From: Stenotrophomonas sp. 610A2
GTDB taxonomy: Bacteria > Pseudomonadota > Gammaproteobacteria > Xanthomonadales > Xanthomonadaceae
Assembly (NCBI RefSeq): GCF_030549615.1
Contig: NZ_CP130832.1
Location: forward strand, 2,914,001 to 2,978,000
Reading direction: 5' to 3'
Length of the DNA stretch: 64,000 bases
The notes below the pieces were generated by a model that was given only the letters and a program-made list of their open reading frames with translations, was not told where the DNA came from and ran no database searches. The position numbers were made by a program, and so were the translations under genes. Of this stretch, positions 8,952 through 17,127 are shown one piece after another. The number at the start of each line of letters is the position of its first letter. Within the stretch, counting starts at the first letter, position 1.

Positions 8952-10862
8952 ATGATCGACTCTGCCAGCTATCCGCGCCTGTCGCGCATCAAGACTCCCG
9001 ATGACCTGCGTCTGTTCGACGAGAGCGAACTGGGGGCCATCGCCGGCGAGTTGCGCGCCTACCTGATCGAATCGGTGGGCAAGAGCGGCGGTCACTTCGC
9101 AGCTGGCCTCGGTGTGATCGAGCTTACTGTCGCCCTGCACTATCTGTATGACACGCCGGTCGACCAGTTGGTGTGGGACGTGGGCCACCAGACCTACCCG
9201 CACAAGATCCTCACCGGTCGTCGCGACAGCATCCACACCGTCAAGCAGAAGGACGGTGTTGCGCCGTTCCCCAAGCGCGAGGAAAGCGAGTTCGACACCT
9301 TCGGTGTCGGCCATTCCTCGACCTCGATCTCCGCCGCGCTGGGCATGGCCATCGCGCGCCAGCGCCAGGGCGATGAGCGCAAGGTGATCGCGGTTATCGG
9401 CGACGGCGCGATGACGGCCGGCATGGCCTTCGAAGCACTGGCCCACGCCGGTGGCATGGACGAAGAGCCGAACGTGCTGGTCATCCTCAACGACAACAAC
9501 ATGTCCATCTCCGAAGCCGTCGGTGGACTGACCAAGATGCTGGGCCGGGCAACCGCCAGCCGCACACTCAACGCGCTGCGCGAGAGCGGCAAGAAGATCC
9601 TCGGCGACAAGCGCCACAGTCCGCCTGCGCGCTTCGTCAAGCGCTGGGAGGAACAGTGGAAGGGCATGTTCGTGCCGTCCACCGCCTTCGAGCAGATGGG
9701 TTTCCATTACACCGGCCCGATCGACGGCCATGATCTGCCGCTGCTGGTATCGACCCTCAAGCACCTGAAGGATGCCAAGGGTCCGCACCTGCTGCACATC
9801 ATGACCACCAAGGGCAAAGGCTACGAGCCGGCCGAGGACGACCAGATCGGCTACCACGCCGTCGGCCCGTTCGATCCCAGCAAGGGCCTGCCGGAAAAGG
9901 GCGCGCCGAAGAAGCCGACTTATACCGACATCTTTGGCGACTGGCTGTGCGACGCCGCCGCGGCCGACCCGAAGCTGCTGGCGATCACCCCGGCGATGCG
10001 CGAAGGCTCCGGGCTGGTGCGTTTCAGCAAGGAATACCCCGACCGCTACTTCGACGTCGCCATCGCCGAGCAGCATGCGGTGACGCTGGCTGCCGGCATG
10101 GCCACGCAGGGCGCCAAGCCCGTGGTCGCCATCTACTCCACCTTCCTGCAGCGCGCCTACGACCAACTGGTACATGACGTCGCCACCCAGGACCTGGATG
10201 TGCTGTTCGCCATCGACCGTGCCGGTGTTGTCGGCCCGGACGGCGCCACCCACGCCGGCAACCTCGACCTGAGCTACCTGCGCTGCGTGCCGAACATGGT
10301 AGTCATGGCCCCGGGCGATGAAGCCGAGTGCAGGCAGATGCTCAGCACCGGCCTGCAGTACAACGGCCCAGCTGCCGTGCGCTATCCGCGCGGCACCGGC
10401 CCCGGCGCTGCCGTTGGCACCGATCTGTCCACGCTGGAAATCGGCAAGGCACAGCTGCGCGTGCAAGGCAGCCGCATCGCCATCCTCGCCTTCGGTGCCA
10501 GCGTACCGGCAGCCGAACAGGTTGGCCGCGAGCTGGGCCTGAGCGTAGTCAACATGCGTTTCATCAAGCCGCTGGACAAGGCGATGCTGCTGGAACTGGC
10601 GCGCACGCACGACGGTTTTGTCACCGTTGAAGACAACGTGGTTGCTGGCGGCGCGGGCTCGGGTGTTTCCGAATTGCTCAACGCCGAAGCCGTGCTGATG
10701 CCGATGTTGCACCTGGGCCTGCCCGACAGCTACCAGCACCACGCCAGCCGCGAAGACCTGCTGGCCGAGGCCGGGATTGATGCGGCGGGCATTCGCGCAG
10801 CAATCCTGAAGCGCTGGCCAAAGCTGCAGGACAGTGCTGCGCCGTTGAGTGCGGCGAGCTGA
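8952..10862 (+). CDS. dxs: 1-deoxy-D-xylulose-5-phosphate synthase
   Basis: This thiamine-diphosphate enzyme condenses pyruvate and glyceraldehyde 3-phosphate in the first step of the MEP isoprenoid pathway. At 636 residues it has the usual length. It shows GGHFAAGLG near residue 50, the ThDP motif GDGAMTAG ending in [15 protein letters not shown], the catalytic-Glu segment [10 protein letters not shown] and the C-terminal transketolase domain (PRGTGPG). It stands alone between the HNH gene and a strong terminator. Confidence 0.97.
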   Translation: MIDSASYPRLSRIKTPDDLRLFDESELGAIAGELRAYLIESVGKSGGHFAAGLGVIELTVALHYLYDTPVDQLVWDVGHQTYPHKILTGRRDSIHTVKQKDGVAPFPKREESEFDTFGVGHSSTSISAALGMAIARQRQGDERKVIAVIGDGAMTAGMAFEALAHAGGMDEEPNVLVILNDNNMSISEAVGGLTKMLGRATASRTLNALRESGKKILGDKRHSPPARFVKRWEEQWKGMFVPSTAFEQMGFHYTGPIDGHDLPLLVSTLKHLKDAKGPHLLHIMTTKGKGYEPAEDDQIGYHAVGPFDPSKGLPEKGAPKKPTYTDIFGDWLCDAAAADPKLLAITPAMREGSGLVRFSKEYPDRYFDVAIAEQHAVTLAAGMATQGAKPVVAIYSTFLQRAYDQLVHDVATQDLDVLFAIDRAGVVGPDGATHAGNLDLSYLRCVPNMVVMAPGDEAECRQMLSTGLQYNGPAAVRYPRGTGPGAAVGTDLSTLEIGKAQLRVQGSRIAILAFGASVPAAEQVGRELGLSVVNMRFIKPLDKAMLLELARTHDGFVTVEDNVVAGGAGSGVSELLNAEAVLMPMLHLGLPDSYQHHASREDLLAEAGIDAAGIRAAILKRWPKLQDSAAPLSAAS

Positions 10863-10890
10863 GCTGAACTCAAACTTGTGAGCCCATCAG

Positions 10891-10927
10891 AATCCGATGC
10901 CAGCCCCCTGGCATCGGATTTTCTTTT
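10891..10927 (+). terminator. Rho-independent terminator of dxs
   Basis: A perfect 13-base stem (AATCCGATGCCAG / CTGGCATCGGATT) with a CCCC loop is followed by TTCTTTTG, 28 bases after the dxs stop. Confidence 0.9.
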
Positions 10928-11024
10928 GTAGGAGCGGCGTAAGCCGCGAAGCAAAAGCACTATCAGGCGAGGGGAAAATCGGTTGCTCGAGTATTGTCAG
11001 CTTCGCGGCTTACGCCGCTCCCAC
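10928..11024. repeat. Inverted pair of REP-like elements (GTAGGAGCGGCG type)
   Basis: Copy 1 at 10928-10952 is on the plus strand and copy 2 at 11000-11024 is inverted. Each has the stem GCGGCGTAAGCCGC. The pair abuts the dxs terminator and resembles the paired (BIME/REPIN-like) arrangement of REP sequences. Confidence 0.8.
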
Positions 11025-11088
11025 AAATCAACAACAGCGTAGCTACCCACCCTGCGGGAGCTGCCTGCTCTCACCACGGAACTGCTCT

Positions 11089-12111
11089 TCAGGGCGACTC
11101 AACCTCGTATCCACGCGCCTGCAACGCCGCCAGATAGCCATCGGCTTCCAGCAACCGATCCACCGGCACCATCGCAAACGTCTCTTCGTTGCGCTGCACT
11201 GCAGCTTCCGCAATCGACAGCCAATGCTGGCGCACACCCGCCTTCAGATCACCGAAGCCGCGATTGCGCACGAAGCCCGACTGCGTGATCGCCTGCATGC
11301 AGGCCGCGCCCGCATCCTCATACGGTGAGCGCCGCAACGCCTCCACATCGCCCATTGCCCAGGCATTCGCCCGCTCGACCAAGGTCGGCAGATCGTTCTC
11401 AACCAAGGCCACGGTCCCTTCCAGGCACACCGCATCATCCATGCCGCCCTCGCGAAACTCGCGGACGGCTGCCTTAGGGTCCTCGATCTTGATTTTCCAA
11501 TTCGTAGAGGTAGGCGTGATACCGGCCGCTTTCGCTGCCGATTCCACCACCGGCCAGACCACCGGCTTCTGACCCAAACCGATGGATTTCATTGCCGCCG
11601 CCTGCAACTCAGCAGCGGCGAACATCGGCCGCTTGCGCTCAACCCCGCCGTCGCGCGGCAGGTAACGCTGCTTGACCGCACGCCAGCGCGCATACAGCGG
11701 CGGCGCCAGCACATCGACCAGTTCCGCGCCGTCTTCGTTGCGCATCACCTTCCAGACCGATGGCGCCAACGCCAGCTTGCCAAAGAAGCCCACGTCGGCA
11801 TCGAACACCACACCCGGTGACAGCAATACCTGCCCCGAGCGTGCGATCACCGCACGCACCTCATCGGCCCGCCAATCAATCTGGTTGGGCAAGGGCGATA
11901 CCGTGCCCAGGATCCAAAGCACATGCCCATCCTTGCTGACCCGCCACAAGCCCGGCCCGGGCTGCACTCCATGGACGACGACCGCCTCCATATCGCGGAT
12001 CGGTGCAGCTCCCGCCTCCGCAGGCGCCTCCACCACTTCCTGCGCTGACCCCCATCCCGCAAGCAAGCACATCAACAGACAGCAACCACGCAAGCCCTGC
12101 ACTACCGACAT
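11089..12111 (-). CDS. TraB/GumN-like secreted protein lacking the usual His
   Basis: This 340-residue exported protein has a hydrophobic signal peptide (about residues 8-24, CCLLMCLLAGWGSAQ). The mature part begins with a short strand pair and LWILGTVSPLP, which corresponds to the GTxH motif of TraB/GumN proteins, but Ser replaces His. It ends with the family's AMVPVDRLLEADGYLAALQ block. The frame is open further upstream to 12291, but that part runs through a SMAG repeat pair. The ATG at 12111, with GGAAG before it, starts the signal peptide. The molecular function is unknown. Confidence 0.78.
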   Translation of the reverse strand: MSVVQGLRGCCLLMCLLAGWGSAQEVVEAPAEAGAAPIRDMEAVVVHGVQPGPGLWRVSKDGHVLWILGTVSPLPNQIDWRADEVRAVIARSGQVLLSPGVVFDADVGFFGKLALAPSVWKVMRNEDGAELVDVLAPPLYARWRAVKQRYLPRDGGVERKRPMFAAAELQAAAMKSIGLGQKPVVWPVVESAAKAAGITPTSTNWKIKIEDPKAAVREFREGGMDDAVCLEGTVALVENDLPTLVERANAWAMGDVEALRRSPYEDAGAACMQAITQSGFVRNRGFGDLKAGVRQHWLSIAEAAVQRNEETFAMVPVDRLLEADGYLAALQARGYEVESP

Positions 12112-12215
12112 ACCTGTCTTCCTTGGGACGATCTGGCTGGCGACATTAGCCATTTCGCTGCGCCAATGCGTTAGAACATCGTTCTTCGGATGCAAAGAAT
12201 TTCCCGGCCACAGGA

Positions 12216-12284
12216 GTAGTGCCGAGCCATGCTCGGCAGGACGCCTTACCAGGAATACCCCTGCCGAGCATGGCTCGGCACTAC
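12216..12284. repeat. Inverted pair of SMAG (GTAG) hairpins
   Basis: Copy 1 at 12216-12238 begins GTAG and contains stem TGCCGAGC/GCTCGGCA. Copy 2 at 12262-12284 is its inverse and ends CTAC. They are 23 bases apart in the upstream region of the TraB/GumN-like gene. The consensus matches the SMAG repeats known from Stenotrophomonas maltophilia. Confidence 0.9.
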
Positions 12285-12320
12285 ACCGCACTGACTCGGC
12301 CCACTGGGCACCGGCCAGCG

Positions 12321-12668
12321 CTATTCGCTACCGCCAAGAAGCTCCGAAGCCAAGCACGCAACAACGCGCTCATCAAGCAACGCCATCAACGTGGGATCCA
12401 TGAAGTCGTAATCGTCCGGGATATCCAGGCAATGCATGCGCTTATGCTCAAGCAGACGCGCGAACGCCGCCTGCATTCGGTTACCGTGCTTGGCCTCCAT
12501 CACGAAGATGACATCAGCCCAACGGATATCCGCCGGGCTGATGGTTCTACGTGCATGTGGGCTGGTGCCTGCAGAGCGAGCTTCAAAGCCTGCCCGCTTG
12601 CTCCACATTGCTTCACCCGTCGGGCTGCGCAGCTGGTTGCGGCTGCATACGAACAACAAGCGGCTCAT
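12321..12668 (-). CDS. Low-molecular-weight protein-tyrosine-phosphatase-like protein
   Basis: This 115-residue protein starts MSRLLFVCSRNQLRSPT. The Cys8-x5-Arg14 P-loop matches the PTPase signature, and the C-terminal DIPDDYDFMDP could supply the general-acid Asp. It is shorter than classical LMW-PTPs (about 150 residues), as in a small bacterial subgroup. The start codon overlaps the stop of the 67-residue gene upstream (ATGA), so the two are probably translated together. The physiological substrate is unknown. Confidence 0.82.
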   Translation of the reverse strand: MSRLLFVCSRNQLRSPTGEAMWSKRAGFEARSAGTSPHARRTISPADIRWADVIFVMEAKHGNRMQAAFARLLEHKRMHCLDIPDDYDFMDPTLMALLDERVVACLASELLGGSE

Positions 12669-12868
12669 GACTGATCCAAAAGCAATTGCCGTTCAGTGCG
12701 GATCGGATACTGGAAACCAAGCTGTTTGGCCCGCATGCATTTCGCACTACGGGTATACATCAGCTTCCAGTTCTTCTCGGGCTTGATTTTCTGCGGTTGA
12801 GCGACGCGGTCGCCACCATGATTACGCGACTGAAAACGTCTCCAGCCTCGATTTCTTTCAATGTCCAT
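12665..12868 (-). CDS. Small basic protein coupled to the phosphatase-like gene
   Basis: This 67-residue, strongly basic protein (many Arg, Lys and Gln) has the centre KPEKNWKLMYTRSAKCMRAK. I do not recognise a family. The main support is the 4-base ATGA overlap with the phosphatase-like gene and the absence of a better gene on either strand. It could be a partner or regulator of the phosphatase. Confidence 0.5.
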   Translation of the reverse strand: MDIERNRGWRRFQSRNHGGDRVAQPQKIKPEKNWKLMYTRSAKCMRAKQLGFQYPIRTERQLLLDQS

Positions 12869-13128
12869 GACTATCTCTCGTGATTACCGGGTTCAGCAGC
12901 CGCGGTAGTACGAGTTGCGCGCATGGTAATGCATGATTCTGACCGTGGCAAAAGCTTCGGGGCCTTCGCCCAACACACACGGGCTCACAAACCATCAAGA
13001 CTGGGCCTGGAGGCTTGTGTCGCACAGCTTGTCTCCGAGACGTTTTCCCGACGTAGAGCCCCCGTTCGTCACGCGTAATCAGCAGCAACTGGGGCACCCT
13101 GCGATGCAATCCATGACAGGCACTCGAT

Positions 13129-13659
13129 ATGCGCAGTAATTGCATGCTCCTTGCGGCACTTCTGATCGCCCACCCGCTCGCTCATGGCGCGGAAGTAACG
13201 TCCGTCGAGAACATCGACCTGCAACGTTATGCCGGCACCTGGTATGAACAGGCCAACTTCCCGATGTACTTCCAGCGCAACTGCGCACGGAACACAACTG
13301 CGAACTATCGGCTGCTGCCCGAAGGCAAGATCGAGGTCATCAACCGCTGCGAAAAAGCCAACGGCGATACCCTTCAGGCCCAAGGCCTCGTCAAGCCATC
13401 AGGCAATGGGCCAGCTGAACTCAAGGTACGTTTCGCCCCCTCGTTCCTGTCGTTCATTCCATTCGTTTGGGCCGACTATTGGGTCATCGCCTTGGATACC
13501 GACTACCTATGGGCAGTCGTTGGCACACCGAACCGGAAGTACCTTTGGATACTGACCAGGGACAAGGCGATTCCGGACGACCTGCTCGGGCAACTCAGCG
13601 AAAAAGCCAAGCTGCAGGGCTTCGATATCTCGAAGCTGAGGGTGACGGAGCAGAGATAA
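13129..13659 (+). CDS. Lipocalin family protein (Blc-like)
   Basis: This 176-residue protein has a signal peptide of about 21 residues ending HGA. Unlike E. coli Blc it shows no convincing lipobox, so it may be soluble in the periplasm. The lipocalin signature YAGTWYEQANFP is followed by the later strands (KVRFAPSFL, YWVIALDTDYLWAVVG, YLWILTRDK), in the order of the bacterial Blc/ApoD group. Such proteins bind lysophospholipids or other hydrophobic ligands; the ligand here is inferred. Confidence 0.9.
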   Translation: MRSNCMLLAALLIAHPLAHGAEVTSVENIDLQRYAGTWYEQANFPMYFQRNCARNTTANYRLLPEGKIEVINRCEKANGDTLQAQGLVKPSGNGPAELKVRFAPSFLSFIPFVWADYWVIALDTDYLWAVVGTPNRKYLWILTRDKAIPDDLLGQLSEKAKLQGFDISKLRVTEQR

Positions 13660-13737
13660 ATCAGGTCTTGTTGTGATCGCACCACCGCATGCCACAACTG
13701 CCTCCAGGCAAGACTGAAACCTGCCCCCGACCACCTC

Positions 13738-14007
13738 TTACTTCGTGCCGACCGCGTTTTCGCGCCGGAACAGCTCCCACTCTTCGATCTGGGTGCCATC
13801 GGCAAGGTGGCAGATACCGTACTCACCGCCCTCGCTGTTCTTCTTGATCTCGACCTTGCCGCCCTTCTTCACGCAATACTCGGATGCAGGATTGGCCATG
13901 CCCACACGCGGCTGGGCAGCCTCTATCTTCGCTTCATCTTTCGGCGCACAACCCGCGACCGCAGCAGACATCAGCAAGGTAGCTACACAAAGTACAAGGG
14001 ATTTCAT
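13738..14007 (-). CDS. DUF333 lipoprotein
   Basis: This 89-residue lipoprotein has signal MKSLVLCVATLLMSAAVAGC with lipidation expected at Cys20. The mature domain NPASEYCVKKGGK ... YGICHLADGTQIEEWELFR is the DUF333 motif found in small envelope lipoproteins, with two Cys that could form a disulfide. The ATG at 14007 is chosen because it starts the signal peptide, although the frame is open to 14136. Function unknown. Confidence 0.85.
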   Translation of the reverse strand: MKSLVLCVATLLMSAAVAGCAPKDEAKIEAAQPRVGMANPASEYCVKKGGKVEIKKNSEGGEYGICHLADGTQIEEWELFRRENAVGTK

Positions 14008-14300
14008 GGTTGCTCTCCAGGGCGACTGCCATATTCTCGGCAGCAGACCAGCAAAAGATTGTGATGACGCTGCGGCCTCTCCGCTAACCCGCGAGGGCGC
14101 CGCATTCAAGGTCTCGCGCAAAAGCATCGCACGCATTCATCGCCTTTTTGCGAGACCGCCAGAACCCTGGGTTGCCAGACTGGCCTACGCGTCAAACGTC
14201 CACTGACACATCAACGCTACCGGCAGCAGCGCACTGTGCCAGCTGGTTTGAATCCCATCTGGCAGCCGGTAAAATTCACCCTCTGGCGAAGGAGAAGAAC

Positions 14301-14609
14301 ATGACCAAAGACCCGCTGCTTCACGACATGCTGGCCACCTTGGACAGGCTCATCACCGTCTTCTCCTCAGCCACCCCGGATGAGAAAGCCTGGCGCGAGG
14401 CGATCATCGAGATGCGCGAGATCCGCGCCTCATTGCCCGCATCTGCACTATTGGAGAGATTCGTGGGCAAGCGCATCAGACAGTCTCTCGATATTCGCGG
14501 CTTGAGCCTCACCAATGGCCCAGCCACGCGAGCGCTCCTCGGCCCCAGCATCGTGGCGAACCTGACGCTGGCCAGGCAAGTCCTGGAAGGTTACCTGGGC
14601 AAGCCCTGA
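14301..14609 (+). CDS. Hypothetical protein, 102 residues
   Basis: The ATG has a strong Shine-Dalgarno (AAGGAGAAG, spacer about 5). The product looks mostly helical and begins with acidic and Leu-rich helices (MLATLDRLITVF, EMREIRASLP). It has no signal peptide or membrane span and no recognised motif. It stands alone in the accessory patch. The good ribosome site and normal amino-acid composition favour a real gene. Confidence 0.6.
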   Translation: MTKDPLLHDMLATLDRLITVFSSATPDEKAWREAIIEMREIRASLPASALLERFVGKRIRQSLDIRGLSLTNGPATRALLGPSIVANLTLARQVLEGYLGKP

Positions 14610-14852
14610 GGATAGAAACCAGTTGCCAGCCACTCTTGGCGGCCCCTGACCTGAGCAGAAATCAGCGACGGGTTTACATCAATGCATTGAGGCGACACTT
14701 CCACTGTTCTTCGGGATTTGACCGGCACAAGCATGCTTGAGCCAGCATGCGCCTCTCGCCATGGATCGGCGCCGGCCTCGTTTTCAGCACGCAGGACAGC
14801 CCTTTCTTTCAGCTACTACGATCCGCCGCCGCCCTCGACAGAGAAATCATCC

Positions 14853-15083
14853 ATGTCCGACCTGCCACCGCTTCCCAGTCTCGCGCTCGGACGCTATCGC
14901 CACTTCAAAGGCGGCGAATACGAAGTCATCGGCCTCGCCCGGAGCAGCGAAACATTGGAAGCTCTGGTCCTCTACAAGCCCTTGTACGGCGACCTGGGCG
15001 TATGGGCCCGGCCCTATGCGATGTTCATGGAACAGGTGACTGTCGAAGGCGTGTCCCAGCCGAGGTTTGCCTACCAAGGCTGA
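14853..15083 (+). CDS. DUF1653 domain protein
   Basis: This 76-residue protein contains the DUF1653 pattern: LGRYRHFKGGEYEVIGLAR near the start, then LVLYKPLYG and WARPYAMFMEQV. These are small beta-rich proteins of unknown role found across bacteria. The ATG at 14853 starts the domain directly. An upstream frame start at 14718 adds low-complexity sequence and is not favoured. Confidence 0.85.
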   Translation: MSDLPPLPSLALGRYRHFKGGEYEVIGLARSSETLEALVLYKPLYGDLGVWARPYAMFMEQVTVEGVSQPRFAYQG

Positions 15084-15186
15084 TATCGGCGTGCAGGCGC
15101 GACCATTTCACACGCAGTACCGTGCCGGAGCCTAAACGAGTCACAACGAGACGGACCTGCAATGACAAGTTCGGCGGCGGCTGACG

Positions 15187-15480
15187 CTATCGATGTCCCC
15201 ACTTCTTGAACGCAATCTCCGCCGTCTCAGCTCGCAATCTGCGCTCATTCCGCCGTGCCCATTCCTCGCATCCCGCCCTGCCGGTCTCGTAGCTCCGGCA
15301 GTTGCGCGGCGGATGCAGCACCGCTCCACTAGGTGGGGGCAGGTGGTACGCCAGATTCACGAACCACGATCCGTCCAGCCGCTCGACCAATCGGGATACG
15401 GCAATCTCGTTGACGTAGATCGCCGTCAGCTGGCTCTCGAAGTCTGCGACCTTCGCCCATTTGAAGTTGTCTGGAAGCAT
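15187..15480 (-). CDS. Hypothetical protein, 97 residues
   Basis: No family is recognised. The N-terminal half (FKWAKVADFESQ, WFVNLAYHLPPP) looks folded and the C-terminal half is an Arg/Glu-rich helix (CEEWARRNERRLRAE). There is no signal peptide or membrane segment, and the ribosome site is weak. It is retained because composition and codon use look like coding sequence and no alternative frame is better. Confidence 0.5.
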   Translation of the reverse strand: MLPDNFKWAKVADFESQLTAIYVNEIAVSRLVERLDGSWFVNLAYHLPPPSGAVLHPPRNCRSYETGRAGCEEWARRNERRLRAETAEIAFKKWGHR

Positions 15481-15562
15481 GGCCCAGCATGGCGCCGTGG
15501 CGTCTCAAAGGCTGGGATCTGAGACAGCAATGCCTTCAACCAAGTGTTGCCGCCTTGAATAG

Positions 15563-15742
15563 CTAATCAGCCCTGAACTCATCCGGCCAGAGTGGCTCTC
15601 GCTCGATCGGCTGGCTGATCTGGATGCGGGGTGCCTCGATTCTCGAACCCTGCCCAACTGGAACTGGAACTGGAGTTGGGACTGATCTTTCAATAAGTGT
15701 GTACGCCGAAAGAGAGAACTGGCGAAGGACTCCTTTACTCAT
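15563..15742 (-). CDS. Possible 59-residue protein coupled to the XRE-DUF805 gene
   Basis: This short frame starts with an ATG that overlaps the upstream stop by 4 bases (ATGA), with GAGGTGG about 8 bases before it. The product has a Pro/Val-rich middle (PTPVPVPVG) and an acidic end (PLWPDEFRAD). No family is recognised. The only support is the coupled start and ribosome site; it could also be untranslated tail. Confidence 0.35.
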   Translation of the reverse strand: MSKGVLRQFSLSAYTLIERSVPTPVPVPVGQGSRIEAPRIQISQPIEREPLWPDEFRAD

Positions 15743-16287
15743 CCCGTAGCCACCTCGGCCGGCTCCTTCGCCTTGGTGGGATAGGTGAGCAGATACAGCA
15801 GCACAAGGATGCCCCCCACCGGCGCCAGACTGACCAGCTGCCACCACGGGTTGAGACCGGCATCGCGCAGCCGCCGGGTGCAGGCCGCGATCCAGGGCAG
15901 CAACACCAGCAGCGAGGTGATTTCCAGCGCCCATTGGCCAATGGCCTCAGCAAACAGCTGGGCGAAGGCAAGCACCATCGCCACAGCCAGGGCGAACCAC
16001 CAGAAGTCCGCCCGCGGGGTTGTGCCGGTGAACTCCAAGCCGCGCAGCACGCCGTCACGCATTGCCTCCAGCGCTGGCTGACTGGGGGACGGATTACCCG
16101 TCAGCAGGCTTTCGGCAGGCACCTCGAAGACGGCAGCCAGTGCCCGCAAGGATTCGGTCGAGATCTTCGCGCCCGACTCCAGGCGCTGGATGGTCCTCAG
16201 GTTCAAACCGCTCAGATTGGCCAACTGCTCCTGCGACCATTGCCGGCCGGTGCGGAGCTCGCGAAGTCGGGCGCTGTTGATGTGCAT
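15739..16287 (-). CDS. XRE-type helix-turn-helix protein with DUF805-like membrane domain
   Basis: In this 182-residue protein, residues 5-60 are an XRE helix-turn-helix (LRELRTGRQWSQEQLANLSG, RTIQRLESG). After a short linker, residues about 88-172 contain three or four hydrophobic segments (FWWFALAVAMVLAFAQLF, ITSLLVLLPWIAACTRRLRD, LVSLAPVGGILVLLYLLTY) like DUF805 membrane proteins. RRLRDAG after a membrane helix is typical of DUF805. A membrane-tethered DNA-binding regulator is inferred. The ligand and target are unknown. Confidence 0.78.
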   Translation of the reverse strand: MHINSARLRELRTGRQWSQEQLANLSGLNLRTIQRLESGAKISTESLRALAAVFEVPAESLLTGNPSPSQPALEAMRDGVLRGLEFTGTTPRADFWWFALAVAMVLAFAQLFAEAIGQWALEITSLLVLLPWIAACTRRLRDAGLNPWWQLVSLAPVGGILVLLYLLTYPTKAKEPAEVATG

Positions 16288-16583
16288 GAAAGATTCCTTG
16301 AATCAGTTGTTTGGCTCACCAACATCATCCCGACGTTCCCGGTCGCGGGTAACGACATCAGCCCGACACGGGCAGGACACGAACCCGACCTGGCACTGGC
16401 GGTCCCATATCTGGCCTGAGCATAGCGCCCTGCGCGCCCAGGATTCATGCATCGGGGGAGTCGTCCTGAGGACAGCCTGGAGGGGATGCCCCGAAACTGG
16501 TCGCGGCCAATCACTGCTCCACTGCATCCAGCCAGTGCCTCGCACCTCGTCACCGAAGTAGCGGACAGCTGGCAACCACAACG
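16288..16583. other. Gene-free spacer between the XRE-DUF805 gene and the tRNA-Pro terminator
   Basis: About 300 bases without a credible gene. It holds the upstream region of the XRE-DUF805 gene. No repeat of the tRNA-Pro 3' end (attachment-site type) was seen. Confidence 0.6.
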
Positions 16584-16614
16584 AAAAAGGGCCTGCGCAA
16601 TGAAGCGCAAGCCC
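16584..16614 (-). terminator. Rho-independent terminator after tRNA-Pro
   Basis: On the minus strand a 10-base stem (GGGCTTGCGC / GCGCAGGCCC, one G-U pair) with a TTCATT loop is followed by TTTTTCG. It lies 19 bases past the tRNA 3' end. Confidence 0.88.
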
Positions 16615-16632
16615 TTGTTCGTGATGCAGTAG

Positions 16633-16709
16633 TGGTCGGGACGGCCGGATTTGAACCGACGACCCTCTGCCCCCCAGGCAGATGCGCTACCAGGCTGCGC
16701 TACGCCCCG
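16633..16709 (-). tRNA. tRNA-Pro (anticodon GGG)
   Basis: A 77-base tRNA with acceptor CGGGGCG/CGTCCCG (one G-U pair), the anticodon loop CTGGGGG carrying GGG for CCC codons, T-loop GGTTCAAATCC and an encoded CCA end. It lies downstream of merR on the same strand, with its own -10 element and terminator. Confidence 0.96.
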
Positions 16710-16743
16710 ATCGTTACTGCTTTCGCCTTGCGGCGAGCCGGTG

Positions 16744-16749
16744 ATTATA
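16744..16749 (-). promoter_or_regulatory. -10 element of the tRNA-Pro promoter
   Basis: A perfect TATAAT (minus strand) lies 34 bases upstream of the tRNA 5' end and 21 bases past the merR stop. The -35 region is poor (AT-rich, no TTGACA), so its strength is uncertain. Confidence 0.6.
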
Positions 16750-16770
16750 CCGGTTTTCACACAAAAAAGT

Positions 16771-17127
16771 TCAGCGACGGAGCAGTTGCAGTACTTCTTC
16801 CAGCTCCATGCGCACCTGCTTGATGATCTGGTTGCTCAGCGCCGATTCTTCGCGGGCGCCCTCGCCTTCCAGTCGCAGGCGGGCGCCACCGATGGTGTAG
16901 CCCTGTTCGTATAGCAGGCCGCGGATCTGCCGGACCATCAGCACGTCATGGCGCTGATAGTAACGACGGTTGCCACGGCGCTTGCCTGGCTCAAGGCTGG
17001 GGAACTCGGTTTCCCAGTAGCGCAGCACGTGCGGCTTGACGTCGCACAGCTCGCTTACTTCACCAATGGTGAAGTAGCGCTTGGCCGGAATCGGCGGAAG
17101 TTCGCGGTTACTGCCCGGATCCAGCAT
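16771..17127 (-). CDS. MerR-family regulator next to ihfA
   Basis: This 118-residue protein has an N-terminal MerR winged helix ([20 protein letters not shown], then [19 protein letters not shown]) and a C-terminal helix for dimerisation. It has no Cys-rich metal site or drug-binding domain. Small MerR proteins directly after ihfA are widespread in gammaproteobacteria and their targets are mostly unknown. The start overlaps the end of ihfA by 20 bases, indicating coupled translation. Confidence 0.92.
   Translation of the reverse strand: MLDPGSNRELPPIPAKRYFTIGEVSELCDVKPHVLRYWETEFPSLEPGKRRGNRRYYQRHDVLMVRQIRGLLYEQGYTIGGARLRLEGEGAREESALSNQIIKQVRMELEEVLQLLRR

Noticed and set aside
8877..10742. 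Long minus-strand frame opposite dxs
   Set aside because: It mirrors the dxs gene and has no ribosome site or recognisable domain.
12858..13145. 95-codon minus-strand frame upstream of the lipocalin
   Set aside because: Cys/His/Arg-rich chance composition, overlaps the lipocalin start, and no ribosome site.
16288..16709. Attachment site of a genomic island at tRNA-Pro
   Set aside because: No direct repeat of the tRNA 3' end and no integrase were found in the window.
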